From Sphingobacteriales bacterium (lineage in GTDB: Bacteria; Bacteroidota; Bacteroidia; Chitinophagales; Chitinophagaceae): a stretch of 15,132 nt of DNA. Position numbers and translations under genes: made by a program. The DNA lies in contig JAHEZF010000014.1 of the NCBI GenBank assembly GCA_023251215.1, forward strand, positions 1 to 15,132, given 5' to 3'. The notes under the pieces are model-generated. The model did not search any database and was not told the origin of the DNA. It saw nothing but the letters and a program-made list of their open reading frames with translations. Of the stretch, positions 5,656 to 12,037 are shown piece by piece (position 1 is the first letter of the stretch; each line of letters begins with the position of its first letter).

Positions 5656-7071
5656 TCAGCGAAACCAGCCTGCAATAAATTTTGCGAAGCGATAATAAAA
5701 TTCCTTATTCAAAAGCTGTGAATCTTTCATTGCCTTATAAGTCAGAAAAAGACCAACCGGTACCAACACAAAAGTTGACAGCCACATACCTGCAAATGGA
5801 CTCATGGTATTTTCTTTAGCAAATTTTTCTCCGGTAGTGGTAGAAAAATAAAAGACCATAAAAAATATTATTGCAAAAATCATAGGAGTGCCCAGGCCTC
5901 CTTTGCGAATTATGGACCCCAGTGGTGCACCAATGAGGAACAACACAAGGCAGGCCAGGGAAAGAGCTATTTTCCGATGCCATTCAATCAGGTGTTTGCG
6001 CAGGTTTCTTTCTCTTTCTTTCATTGTGTTTACAAGCGAACTGAGTTCTAAACGTAAAGAACTGATTAATCCTTTTGCTTTCAGGTTGACACTTGCCCTA
6101 ACAGAATCGGGCAGTAGTTCATTAAAGTTTTTTGCCGTCATTACAGGATTATCGGTTTGTTTTGCCCAGGCCGTGTCAACATATTTAATAAAATGAAAAG
6201 GACCCAATATGTCTCGTTCCATTTGAAGCTGCACCTGGCGGTTTTCTTTTTTAATTGAATCAATCGCTTTTTCCAGTTGCCGCATACTATACATCTTTTC
6301 ATTATTCTTATTTACACTATCTGCCGTTCGGTTAAACTGAAAAGAGCTGAGATCAAATTGCTTTTTATACTCTCTAAAATTAATACGGATGTACTCAGTA
6401 CCGCTTGTACTGCTTCCTCTTTCCTGGTACCGCCATCCGTCCTTTAAATTAAATTCAAGAAATCGTTTATCCTCTGTAACTCTCATAATGCCCCTTTGGG
6501 CAATAATGAAATTATCCTGCAGCTGGTTACCCTGTTCATACACAATTACATCTCTTATTACACTGTCATTGGCTTCCTTCTTTCCTATTTTGATGGCAAA
6601 CCCATTTATCTTATCATAGAAAACACCTTCTTTCAGATCAAACGCAGGTTTTGCATAAACAATATCCGCCAATAACGTCCTTGATTTTAAGTTCGCTACA
6701 GGGATGATATAATTGGAAAATAAAAAAGCAATGCCGCAAATAAAAAGAGTAACAAAGAATAATGGCCGCATAAAGCGAAGCAGGGAAATGCCGGCGGATT
6801 TTATGGCCACCAGTTCAAAACTCTCACCAAGGTTGCCAAAAGTCATGATTGATGAAAGTAAAATAGCCAGCGGTAATGCCAGTGGCACCAGTACTGCGCT
6901 TTGGTACCAGATAAACTCAAAGATGACATTGGTGCCCAGCCCTTTGCCCACAAAATCATCAATATACAACCAGAAAAACTGCATGACCAGTACCAGCAAC
7001 GTAATAAAAAATGTTGCAATAAATGGCCCGATAAAGGCTTTAACAATGAGCTTATCTAATTTTCTGAACAT
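5656..7071 (-). CDS. LptF/LptG (YjgP/YjgQ) family lipopolysaccharide export permease
   Basis: Inner-membrane permease subunit of the LptB2FG transporter, which extracts LPS and passes it to LptC/LptA. It has 471 aa from the chosen start, MFRKLDKLIVKAF. Three N-terminal membrane segments (about 13-35, 53-80 and 100-120) are followed by a periplasmic beta-jellyroll region of some 240 residues. That region includes a charged, probably coiled-coil insertion (MRQLEKAIDSIKKENRQ), which makes the protein longer than the ~360-aa E. coli proteins. Three membrane segments close it (ALSLACLVLFLIGAPLGS; PMIFAIIFFMVFYFS; LSTFVLVPVGLFLTYKA). LptF and LptG cannot be told apart here. The ATG at 7071 is preferred over one at 7140 because it begins the family's usual N-terminus and lies downstream of a TATTTTTG box. 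Probably the first gene of a three-gene minus-strand operon. Confidence 0.9.
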   Translation of the reverse strand: MFRKLDKLIVKAFIGPFIATFFITLLVLVMQFFWLYIDDFVGKGLGTNVIFEFIWYQSAVLVPLALPLAILLSSIMTFGNLGESFELVAIKSAGISLLRFMRPLFFVTLFICGIAFLFSNYIIPVANLKSRTLLADIVYAKPAFDLKEGVFYDKINGFAIKIGKKEANDSVIRDVIVYEQGNQLQDNFIIAQRGIMRVTEDKRFLEFNLKDGWRYQERGSSTSGTEYIRINFREYKKQFDLSSFQFNRTADSVNKNNEKMYSMRQLEKAIDSIKKENRQVQLQMERDILGPFHFIKYVDTAWAKQTDNPVMTAKNFNELLPDSVRASVNLKAKGLISSLRLELSSLVNTMKERERNLRKHLIEWHRKIALSLACLVLFLIGAPLGSIIRKGGLGTPMIFAIIFFMVFYFSTTTGEKFAKENTMSPFAGMWLSTFVLVPVGLFLTYKAMKDSQLLNKEFYYRFAKFIAGWFR

Positions 7072-7097
7072 ATACCGCTCCGCCTGCTGCAGAGAGT

Positions 7098-7105
7098 TAT
7101 TTTTG
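7098..7105 (+). promoter_or_regulatory. -7 promoter box TATTTTTG for the gene at 7110
   Basis: Exact TAnnTTTG match ending 4 nt before ATG 7110, implying a leaderless or nearly leaderless mRNA. It forms the left arm of a perfect 9-bp inverted repeat whose right arm is the minus-strand box at 7123-7130. No clear -33 box is seen. Confidence 0.5.
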
Positions 7106-7109
7106 ATGA

Positions 7110-7724
7110 ATGAAGAATCAGTCAAAAATACAGCTTTCATCTTTCGAGATGGAATTGATGACGAATGCTAATTGGATTTTAACAAAGAACAGAATTCTTC
7201 ACAAAGCCCGGTATCTGTTGGAAGGTATTCAGGCAGAACAACAGGACATGCTGGACCTGTATAAACAACATCTGCCGGTCGAAGTATTAAAAACGTCTCC
7301 AAAAATTTCAAAGGGTGAGAACTACAAGGGCCTGCCCTACCTGATACTGGATAATCCCAGGTGTTTTGATAAGGAAAAAATACTCGCCGTTCGCACTATG
7401 TTCTGGTGGGGTAATTTTTTCAGCGTTACCCTTCATTTATCCGGGAGTTATAAAAAAATGTTTGAAGAAAAAATCATTGCTTCATACAAAACATTAAAAG
7501 AAAACAACTTTTCCTTATGTAATCATAATAAAGAATGGGAACATCATTTTGAAAAAAACAATTATATACCGCTTGGTAAGTTGCGAAAGGCTGAATTTGA
7601 AAACCGGGTTCGTAAAAATTCTTTTGTTAAGCTGGCAAAAAAGATGCCCTTACAGAATTGGACTAATGCACAAAGTATGCTGTCCGGATATTTCAGGCAG
7701 GTAATTGAAATATTGGTAGCTTAA
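7110..7724 (+). CDS. Uncharacterised protein
   Basis: I do not recognise this 204-aa protein. It has no signal peptide, no convincing membrane segment and no familiar catalytic motif, and it is basic and rich in Lys, Asn and aromatic residues. A compact aromatic block, MFWWGNFFSVTLHLSGSY, lies near residues 97-114, and the C-terminal half is charged and probably helical. The N-terminal pattern (ANWILTKNRILHKARYLLEGIQAEQQ) also looks helical. Codon use resembles the neighbours, so I consider it a real cytoplasmic protein. ATG 7110 lies 4 nt after a TATTTTTG box; ATG 7149 and 7158 are alternatives that would remove the first 13 or 16 residues. It is divergent from the LPS permease gene, and its stop shares TTAA with the convergent START-like gene. 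Confidence 0.7.
   Translation: MKNQSKIQLSSFEMELMTNANWILTKNRILHKARYLLEGIQAEQQDMLDLYKQHLPVEVLKTSPKISKGENYKGLPYLILDNPRCFDKEKILAVRTMFWWGNFFSVTLHLSGSYKKMFEEKIIASYKTLKENNFSLCNHNKEWEHHFEKNNYIPLGKLRKAEFENRVRKNSFVKLAKKMPLQNWTNAQSMLSGYFRQVIEILVA
7123..7130 (-). promoter_or_regulatory. -7 promoter box TATTTTTG for the lptF/G-CDF-osmC unit
   Basis: Reads TATTTTTG on the minus strand, an exact TAnnTTTG match. Transcription would begin near 7119, leaving a leader of about 48 nt before ATG 7071. This argues against the longer reading frame that begins at 7140. Confidence 0.5.
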
Positions 7725-8098
7725 TTGCCGAGGCGATGAAAGAGTTCTTTTACCTGGTAATCCCAAAGCCGGGTTTGATCTTTGATATCTTTTTTTTCGG
7801 CAAAATCCTTAATCACCAGTATGGTTTGATTGGTAATTTCTGATTTTTCAATTTTAAATTCAAAGTATTCTTCTTTGGGTGCGGTAACCCAATGAAACCG
7901 GATTAATTTATCAGCTTCCCTTTCCACTACTTCAGCTTTTTCATATGCTCCATTCCAGCCGAAATAAAAAATATTGTCCCTTTCATCCACTTTTTCTGCA
8001 AACCATTCACCTAAACCTGCTGGGGTGGAAAGAAATTCGTATAAAATTGAAGGCGAACAGCGAACCGGGAACTCTAACGTGTATAATTGTTTACTCAT
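7721..8098 (-). CDS. START-like domain protein (AHSA1/START superfamily)
   Basis: A 125-aa single-domain protein. The pattern of an initial strand (QLYTLEFPVRCSP), a short helix (SILYEFLSTPAGLGEWFA), a run of strands (NIFYFGWNGAYEKAEVV; KLIRFHWVTA; YFEFKIEKSE; TILVIKDFA) and a final long helix (LWDYQVKELFHRLGN) is the helix-grip fold. The TPAGLGEWFA motif is typical of the small START-like proteins common in Bacteroidota. Such proteins bind hydrophobic ligands or act as cofactors, but no specific function is established here. ATG 8098 (MSKQLYTLEF) is chosen because the frame upstream encodes an unrelated hydrophobic leader that falls in the intergenic region. It converges on the gene at 7110 with overlapping stops. 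Confidence 0.82.
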   Translation of the reverse strand: MSKQLYTLEFPVRCSPSILYEFLSTPAGLGEWFAEKVDERDNIFYFGWNGAYEKAEVVEREADKLIRFHWVTAPKEEYFEFKIEKSEITNQTILVIKDFAEKKDIKDQTRLWDYQVKELFHRLGN

Positions 8099-8409
8099 CT
8101 TGAATATGTCAAAAGAAACAGGTGACCTCTGCAATAATAGAGAATTAATGATTGCTATAAAAAACATTTTACGGGTTATTTTCCCCCTGTTTTGAAGGGA
8201 TAAACCTCTAGTAGAAAATAAATGTTGTAATAAAGCGTTAAATTAATAACCAAATTTTTTTTGGCACATACAGGCTATTTAGCTAAATTGCCTTGAAGTT
8301 CAATACTTTCTGAAATATAAAGGACACTTGGTGGGTATTTTTTAGGTATAAGGTAGAATCAATACTTTAATTCTTTAACCCTTAAAATACACCATTAAAA
8401 CCCATACCT
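8099..8409. other. Divergent intergenic region between the START-like gene and rpoD
   Basis: About 310 bp without a gene, AT-rich, separating two divergent genes. The rpoD side holds the promoter candidate at 8260-8291. On the minus strand TTCTTTTG (8118-8111) is one base from TAnnTTTG and lies 12 nt before the START-like ATG. I see no strong hairpin, tRNA or further reading frame in it. Confidence 0.6.
8260..8291 (+). promoter_or_regulatory. Candidate rpoD promoter
   Basis: TTTG at 8260-8263, then 20 nt, then TAAATTGC (8284-8291), which is one T short of the TAnnTTTG box. The spacing is what the Bacteroidota sigma-ABfr pattern expects. Start of transcription near 8295 would give a long leader of ~115 nt before the ATG. 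Nothing better was found between here and rpoD. Confidence 0.35.
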
Positions 8410-9285
8410 ATGAGCATGAGACAATTGAAGATCACGAAGTCTATTACGAATCGTGAATCGCAAAGTTTAGAGAAATACCTCCAGGAGATTGGCAAAGTCG
8501 AGCTTATTTCCCCCGAAGAAGAAGTCAAATTAGCCAACCTCATCAAACAAGGTGACCAGGCAGCGTTGGATCGTTTAACCAAGGCAAATCTTCGTTTTGT
8601 GGTTTCTGTAGCCAAGCAGTACCAGAACCAGGGTTTATCGTTACCCGACCTCATCAATGAAGGAAACCTTGGATTGATAAAGGCTGCCCAGCGTTTTGAC
8701 GAGACCCGTGGTTTCAAATTCATCTCCTATGCAGTCTGGTGGATACGCCAAAGCATATTACAGTCCCTGGCCGAACAATCCCGGATTGTCCGTCTGCCTC
8801 TAAATAAAGTAGGCTTAACAAACCGTATTCAAAAAGCCTATTCTCTGCTGGAACAACAGTTCGAGAGAGAACCATCGGCCGAAGAACTTGCTGATGTCCT
8901 GGATATGGACCTTGAAGAAGTATCAGCATCACTGAGCATTTCTTCCCGCCACGTAAGTATGGACACTCCCCTGGCCGAAGGTGAAGAAAACACTTTATTG
9001 GATGTGATGGAAAACCCAAATGCAGAAAAAACCGATGCCAACCTTGACCACAAAGAATCTCTGAAAACAGAGATTGACCGTTCGCTCAAGGCATTGACCG
9101 AAAGGCAAAAGGAGGTGATCTGCTTTTTCTTTGGAATCGGAGTTGACCATCCCATGAGCCTGGAAGATATTGGTGAAAAATTCAACCTGACCCGTGAAAG
9201 GGTTCGCCAGATCAAAGACAAGGCCATTACCAAATTAAGAGCTACCAATCGTTGTAAACTTTTAAGAACCTATTTAGGCGCATGA
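8410..9285 (+). CDS. rpoD: RNA polymerase primary sigma factor (sigma-70/RpoD)
   Basis: The housekeeping sigma factor that directs RNA polymerase to the TAnnTTTG promoters. The 291-aa short form without region 1.1 is normal for Bacteroidota. Region 1.2 covers ~17-48 ([21 protein letters not shown]). Region 2 covers ~53-125 with [30 protein letters not shown] and the 2.4 segment [16 protein letters not shown]. Region 3 lies ~127-210, and region 4 ~222-291 with the helix-turn-helix [20 protein letters not shown] (250-269). All core motifs are intact. ATG 8410 gives [14 protein letters not shown] 8416 (MRQLKITKS) is an equally good start. A strong hairpin follows 34 bp after the stop. Confidence 0.97.
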   Translation: MSMRQLKITKSITNRESQSLEKYLQEIGKVELISPEEEVKLANLIKQGDQAALDRLTKANLRFVVSVAKQYQNQGLSLPDLINEGNLGLIKAAQRFDETRGFKFISYAVWWIRQSILQSLAEQSRIVRLPLNKVGLTNRIQKAYSLLEQQFEREPSAEELADVLDMDLEEVSASLSISSRHVSMDTPLAEGEENTLLDVMENPNAEKTDANLDHKESLKTEIDRSLKALTERQKEVICFFFGIGVDHPMSLEDIGEKFNLTRERVRQIKDKAITKLRATNRCKLLRTYLGA

Positions 9286-9303
9286 TTTAATCTATACACT
9301 ACT

Positions 9304-9311
9304 TATCTTTG
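9304..9311 (+). promoter_or_regulatory. -7 promoter box TATCTTTG upstream of ffh
   Basis: Exact TAnnTTTG match 64 nt before the ffh ATG. No clear -33 TTTG lies about 20 nt upstream. If used, transcription would begin within a few bases of the hairpin at 9320, so that hairpin would be the very 5' end of the ffh mRNA. Confidence 0.5.
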
Positions 9312-9319
9312 CAGCTCTG

Positions 9320-9350
9320 AAAAGTGAACATCATACTATGTTCACTTTTT
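9320..9350 (+). terminator. 12-bp hairpin between rpoD and ffh (terminator or 5' hairpin)
   Basis: Perfect 12-bp stem AAAAGTGAACAT/ATGTTCACTTTT (9320-9331 and 9338-9349) with a CATACT loop, ending in a T-run. It is well placed to terminate rpoD transcripts. Because an exact -7 box lies just upstream, it could also cap the ffh mRNA. The stem is AU-rich (4 GC pairs of 12). Confidence 0.7.
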
Positions 9351-9375
9351 CATTTAGTGAAAAGCTTTGTGAATT

Positions 9376-10698
9376 ATGTTTCAAAATCTCTCCGAAAAAC
9401 TGGAAACCGCCTTTAAGAATCTTAAAGGCCAGGGCCGGGTAACTGAACTTAACATTGCTTCTACTTTAAAAGACATCCGCCGTGCCTTAGTGGATGCCGA
9501 TGTGAATTATAAAATAGCTAAGGAATTTACTGATGCAGTAAAGGATAAAGCCATTGGGGAAAAAGTGATCAATGCTATTTCACCCGCCCAGTTGATGGTA
9601 AAAATTGTAAAAGATGAATTAGCTGAGTTGATGGGTGGGCAGGAAAGTGCTTTTAATGCAAAAGGAAGTCCTGCAGTTATCCTGATTGCTGGTTTACAAG
9701 GTAGCGGTAAAACAACTTTTTGTGGTAAGCTGGCTAATTACCTGAAAATAAAGAAAGGCCTCTCCCCCATGCTGGTTGCAGCAGATATTTACCGTCCCGC
9801 TGCTATGGAGCAATTGAAAATATTGGGAGAGCAGATCGGTATAGACGTACATATTGAAGAAGAAAATAAAGACGTTGCTGACATTGCAAAGAATGCTGTC
9901 AAAGAAGCGAGGAGTAAAAACAAAAATGTACTCATTATAGACACAGCAGGCCGCCTGGCTATTGATGAAGCGATGATGAATGAAGTGGCTAATATTAAAA
10001 ATGCCATCAACCCGCAGGAAATTTTATTTGTAGTGGACAGTATGACAGGGCAGGATGCTGTGAAAACAGCAAAGGCATTCAATGATCGTTTAGACTTTAC
10101 GGGGGTTGTTCTTACCAAATTAGATGGCGATACCAGGGGCGGTGCGGCACTTTCCATTAAATACACCGTAAACAAGCCAATCAAATTTACCAGTAATGGA
10201 GAAAAGATGGACACATTGGATGTGTTTTATCCCGAAAGGATGGCGCAACGTATTCTTGGCATGGGTGATATTACTACCCTTGTTGAAAAAGCACAGGAAC
10301 AATTTGATGAAGAACAGGCAAAAAAACTGGAAAGCAAGATCCGCAAGAACAAGTTTGATTTTACCGATTTTAAAGCCCAATTGGAACAGGTAAAGAAAAT
10401 GGGAAATATGAAGGACCTACTCGGTCTGATTCCCGGGATGGGCAAACAAATGAAGAATTTGGATATCAATGATGATTCTTTTAAAGGCATTGAAGCCATG
10501 ATCAATTCCATGACACCTGTAGAAAGAGCCGATCCCGATTTAATTGATAATAGCCGGAAAAAACGCATTGCAAAAGGCAGCGGCAAAGACATCCAGGAAG
10601 TGAACAATTTTATGAAGCAGTTTGAACAAATGAAAGGAATGATGAAGAATATGAACAAAATGCCCATGGGAAGAATGATGCCGGGGATGAAGAAGTAG
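9376..10698 (+). CDS. ffh: Signal recognition particle protein Ffh (SRP54)
   Basis: The GTPase of the bacterial signal recognition particle. It binds 4.5S RNA and hydrophobic signal sequences and delivers ribosomes to FtsY at the membrane. Length of 440 aa is normal. The N domain is ~1-90 and the G domain ~98-295, with P-loop GLQGSGKT (106-113), DTAGR (189-193), TKLD (247-250) and the closing GMGD (295-298). The Met-rich M domain runs from ~320 to 440, with PGMGKQMKNL and the signal-peptide-binding Met cluster in the tail (MKGMMKNMNKMPMGRMMPGM). GSGKDIQEVN is the usual SRP-RNA-binding helix region. ATG 9376 gives the family's normal N-terminus. It lies upstream of rpsP, as in many bacteria. 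Confidence 0.98.
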   Translation: MFQNLSEKLETAFKNLKGQGRVTELNIASTLKDIRRALVDADVNYKIAKEFTDAVKDKAIGEKVINAISPAQLMVKIVKDELAELMGGQESAFNAKGSPAVILIAGLQGSGKTTFCGKLANYLKIKKGLSPMLVAADIYRPAAMEQLKILGEQIGIDVHIEEENKDVADIAKNAVKEARSKNKNVLIIDTAGRLAIDEAMMNEVANIKNAINPQEILFVVDSMTGQDAVKTAKAFNDRLDFTGVVLTKLDGDTRGGAALSIKYTVNKPIKFTSNGEKMDTLDVFYPERMAQRILGMGDITTLVEKAQEQFDEEQAKKLESKIRKNKFDFTDFKAQLEQVKKMGNMKDLLGLIPGMGKQMKNLDINDDSFKGIEAMINSMTPVERADPDLIDNSRKKRIAKGSGKDIQEVNNFMKQFEQMKGMMKNMNKMPMGRMMPGMKK

Positions 10699-10740
10699 GG
10701 AATAATGAACAGATGAACAGGGAATATTGAATGATGAACT
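10699..10740 (+). repeat. Two imperfect ~21-bp direct repeats after ffh
   Basis: GGAATAATGAACAGATGAAC (10699-10718, plus AG) is followed directly by GGAATATTGAATGATGAAC (10721-10739). They differ by two substitutions and a one-base gap. The tract starts at the base after the ffh stop. Similar GAATAATGAAC-type tracts are, from memory, dispersed between genes in Bacteroidota. Confidence 0.65.
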
Positions 10741-10742
10741 TA

Positions 10743-10771
10743 TTGCCAGTTAAGCAAATAGCATCTGGCAA
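10743..10771. repeat. Inverted repeat TTGCCAG/CTGGCAA
   Basis: Perfect 7-bp arms TTGCCAG (10743-10749) and CTGGCAA (10765-10771) around a 15-nt loop. No T-run follows, so it is not a standard rho-independent terminator. It may protect the 3' end of the ffh transcript, or it may be part of the repeat-rich gap. Confidence 0.4.
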
Positions 10772-10805
10772 GTAGTGAGTAACCCCAATTCTTACATTCT
10801 TAATT

Positions 10806-10849
10806 CCCCGCCTGATCCCATAGCTGTCTGGTGATTCAGTCGGGCAGGC
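10806..10849. repeat. Degenerate REP-like palindromic element, copy 1
   Basis: CCTGATCCCATAGCTGTC (10811-10828) matches the core of the element after the M20 gene, apart from a one-base gap and few substitutions. Its inner palindrome has decayed. Outer pairing survives as CCCGCCTGA with TCAGTCGGG (one mismatch), or alternatively GCCTG with CAGGC. It lies between ffh and the rpsP promoter. Confidence 0.5.
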
Positions 10850-10878
10850 TTGTTCGATATGCGAAATTCAAAATCCCC

Positions 10879-10910
10879 TTTGGCATTTTACTCTTTGCCC
10901 CCTATATTTG
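10879..10910 (+). promoter_or_regulatory. rpsP promoter (TTTG-N20-TATATTTG)
   Basis: TTTG (10879-10882), exactly 20 nt, then TATATTTG (10903-10910). Both boxes and the spacing match the Bacteroidota housekeeping promoter, making this the best promoter in the window. The leader to the rpsP ATG would be about 58 nt. It uncouples rpsP from ffh. Confidence 0.8.
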
Positions 10911-10972
10911 CAATCCGGTATCTACCGCGGAATTAACAATTATTGTTTAACGCCTTTAAATGTCTATTTAAA

Positions 10973-11419
10973 ATGGCAGCCAAAATCCGTCTTCAACGAC
11001 ATGGGTCTAAAAAAAGACCCTTCTATTTCATTGTAATTGCTGACTCCCGCAGCCCCCGTGATGGGAAATTCATCCAGAAATTAGGTACATACAATCCACT
11101 GACTGTTCCGGCTACTATTCAACTTGACCGGCAAAGAGCTTTGGATTGGCTAAACAAAGGCGCTACACCCACCGACACTGTTCGCCGCATCCTCAGTTTT
11201 AAGGGAGTACTGTACCTGAAACACCTGCTTCGTGGTGTGAAACTGGGATTGTTTGATGATGCAACAGCAATGGAAAAATTCACCAAATGGACCGCTGAGC
11301 ATGATGCCCAGATAAAAAAACGCCAGGAAGATTCTTACCGCAACAAAAGAGCCAGACGCCCGATGCCGGATCGCAGACCTGAAAGAAAGACTGAAGGTGA
11401 AAGTGGTGGTGAAGGATAA
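10973..11419 (+). CDS. rpsP: 30S ribosomal protein S16
   Basis: Small-subunit protein S16, needed for assembly of the 30S body. The first ~85 residues are the conserved S16 domain: [20 protein letters not shown] at the start, then [20 protein letters not shown], with [19 protein letters not shown] further on. The protein has 148 aa rather than ~80-90. The extra C-terminal ~60 residues are Lys/Arg-rich and end in a Glu/Gly-rich tail; long S16 tails are usual in Bacteroidota. The ATG at 10973 gives the canonical MAAKIRL start. An in-frame TTG at 10943 would add ten residues unlike any S16 and is rejected. It has its own strong promoter and a palindromic terminator, and is followed by its usual partner rimM. 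Confidence 0.97.
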   Translation: MAAKIRLQRHGSKKRPFYFIVIADSRSPRDGKFIQKLGTYNPLTVPATIQLDRQRALDWLNKGATPTDTVRRILSFKGVLYLKHLLRGVKLGLFDDATAMEKFTKWTAEHDAQIKKRQEDSYRNKRARRPMPDRRPERKTEGESGGEG

Positions 11420-11447
11420 TATTATTTTGCCAAAATTAACTGAAGGG

Positions 11448-11474
11448 AGGTGACAATATATTGTCACCTTTTTT
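11448..11474 (+). terminator. Perfect 22-bp palindrome and T-run between rpsP and rimM
   Basis: Arms AGGTGACAATA (11448-11458) and TATTGTCACCT (11459-11469) are perfect complements, and the run 11469-11474 is all T. In RNA the central bases would open as a loop, leaving a stem of about 9 bp. It would end or attenuate rpsP transcription before rimM, keeping S16 well above RimM. Confidence 0.8.
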
Positions 11475-11507
11475 ATTTAAAAAAGTTGAACTTTTGCTCC
11501 AATAACT

Positions 11508-12023
11508 ATGGCAAACTATTTACGATTAGGAAAATTAGTAGCGGCCCACGGCCTGAAAGGGGAACTGTTGCTAAAACATACACTGGGGAAAAAAACTGCA
11601 TTAAAAGGTTTGGAGGCAATTTTTATTGAAGACAAAAAAAAGTCTTTTCTCCCCTGGTTTATAGAGTCAGCCAAAATAAAAAGCGAAAAAGAAATTTATC
11701 TGAAACTGCAAGGAATCAATTCAAGAGAAGCAGCCATTAAACTGATACAAAAAGAAATATGGTTAGATGAAACTGATTTTAAAAAATTCGCATCCAAAAA
11801 AGCACCTTCCGGTTTACTTGGTTACAGCATTATTAATAATACCGAACCTCTTGGTGAAATACTGGAACTAATTGAGCAGCCGCATCAATTGATTTGCCGG
11901 CTGGAAATAAAAGGAAAGGAAGTATTAATACCTCTTCATGAAGGTTCATTACAAAAAGTGAATCATAAAAAGAAAGAAGTGATTGTGGTATTACCAGACG
12001 GGCTGCTCGAAATTTATCTTTAA
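11508..12023 (+). CDS. rimM: Ribosome maturation factor RimM
   Basis: 16S rRNA processing factor that binds S19 and helps assemble the 30S head. Its 171 aa are normal. The N-terminal RimM domain begins YLRLGKLVAAHGLKGELLLK (4-23), where LGKLVAAHGLKGE is the family signature. The C-terminal PRC-barrel includes GLLGYSIINN, GEILELIEQPHQLICRLEIKGKEVLIPLHEG and the conserved ending VVLPDGLLEIYL. Upstream AACTTTTG (11489-11496) is one base from a -7 box and lies 11 nt before the ATG, so rimM may have its own weak promoter below the rpsP terminator. In many genomes trmD and rplS follow; here dinB follows instead. Confidence 0.96.
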   Translation: MANYLRLGKLVAAHGLKGELLLKHTLGKKTALKGLEAIFIEDKKKSFLPWFIESAKIKSEKEIYLKLQGINSREAAIKLIQKEIWLDETDFKKFASKKAPSGLLGYSIINNTEPLGEILELIEQPHQLICRLEIKGKEVLIPLHEGSLQKVNHKKKEVIVVLPDGLLEIYL

Positions 12024-12031
12024 TACTTTTG
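12024..12031 (+). promoter_or_regulatory. -7 promoter box TACTTTTG for dinB
   Basis: Exact TAnnTTTG match beginning at the base after the rimM stop and ending 6 nt before the dinB ATG. No convincing -33 box or SOS (LexA) box is seen. The implied mRNA would be nearly leaderless. Confidence 0.45.
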
Positions 12032-12037
12032 TGAATA

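Noticed and set aside
7072-7140. Longer LptF/G start at ATG 7140, adding 23 residues.
   Set aside because: The extra residues do not resemble the family N-terminus, and the start would lie upstream of the only good -7 box on that strand.
8099-8167. Longer START-like protein starting at 8167.
   Set aside because: The added residues are a hydrophobic stretch unlike the family; MSKQLYTLEF at 8098 is the normal start.
10943-10972. TTG start for rpsP at 10943.
   Set aside because: S16 proteins begin MAxKIRL, which is encoded from ATG 10973.
12024-12037. LexA/SOS box controlling dinB.
   Set aside because: No dyad resembling a known SOS box is present in the short gap or in the end of rimM.
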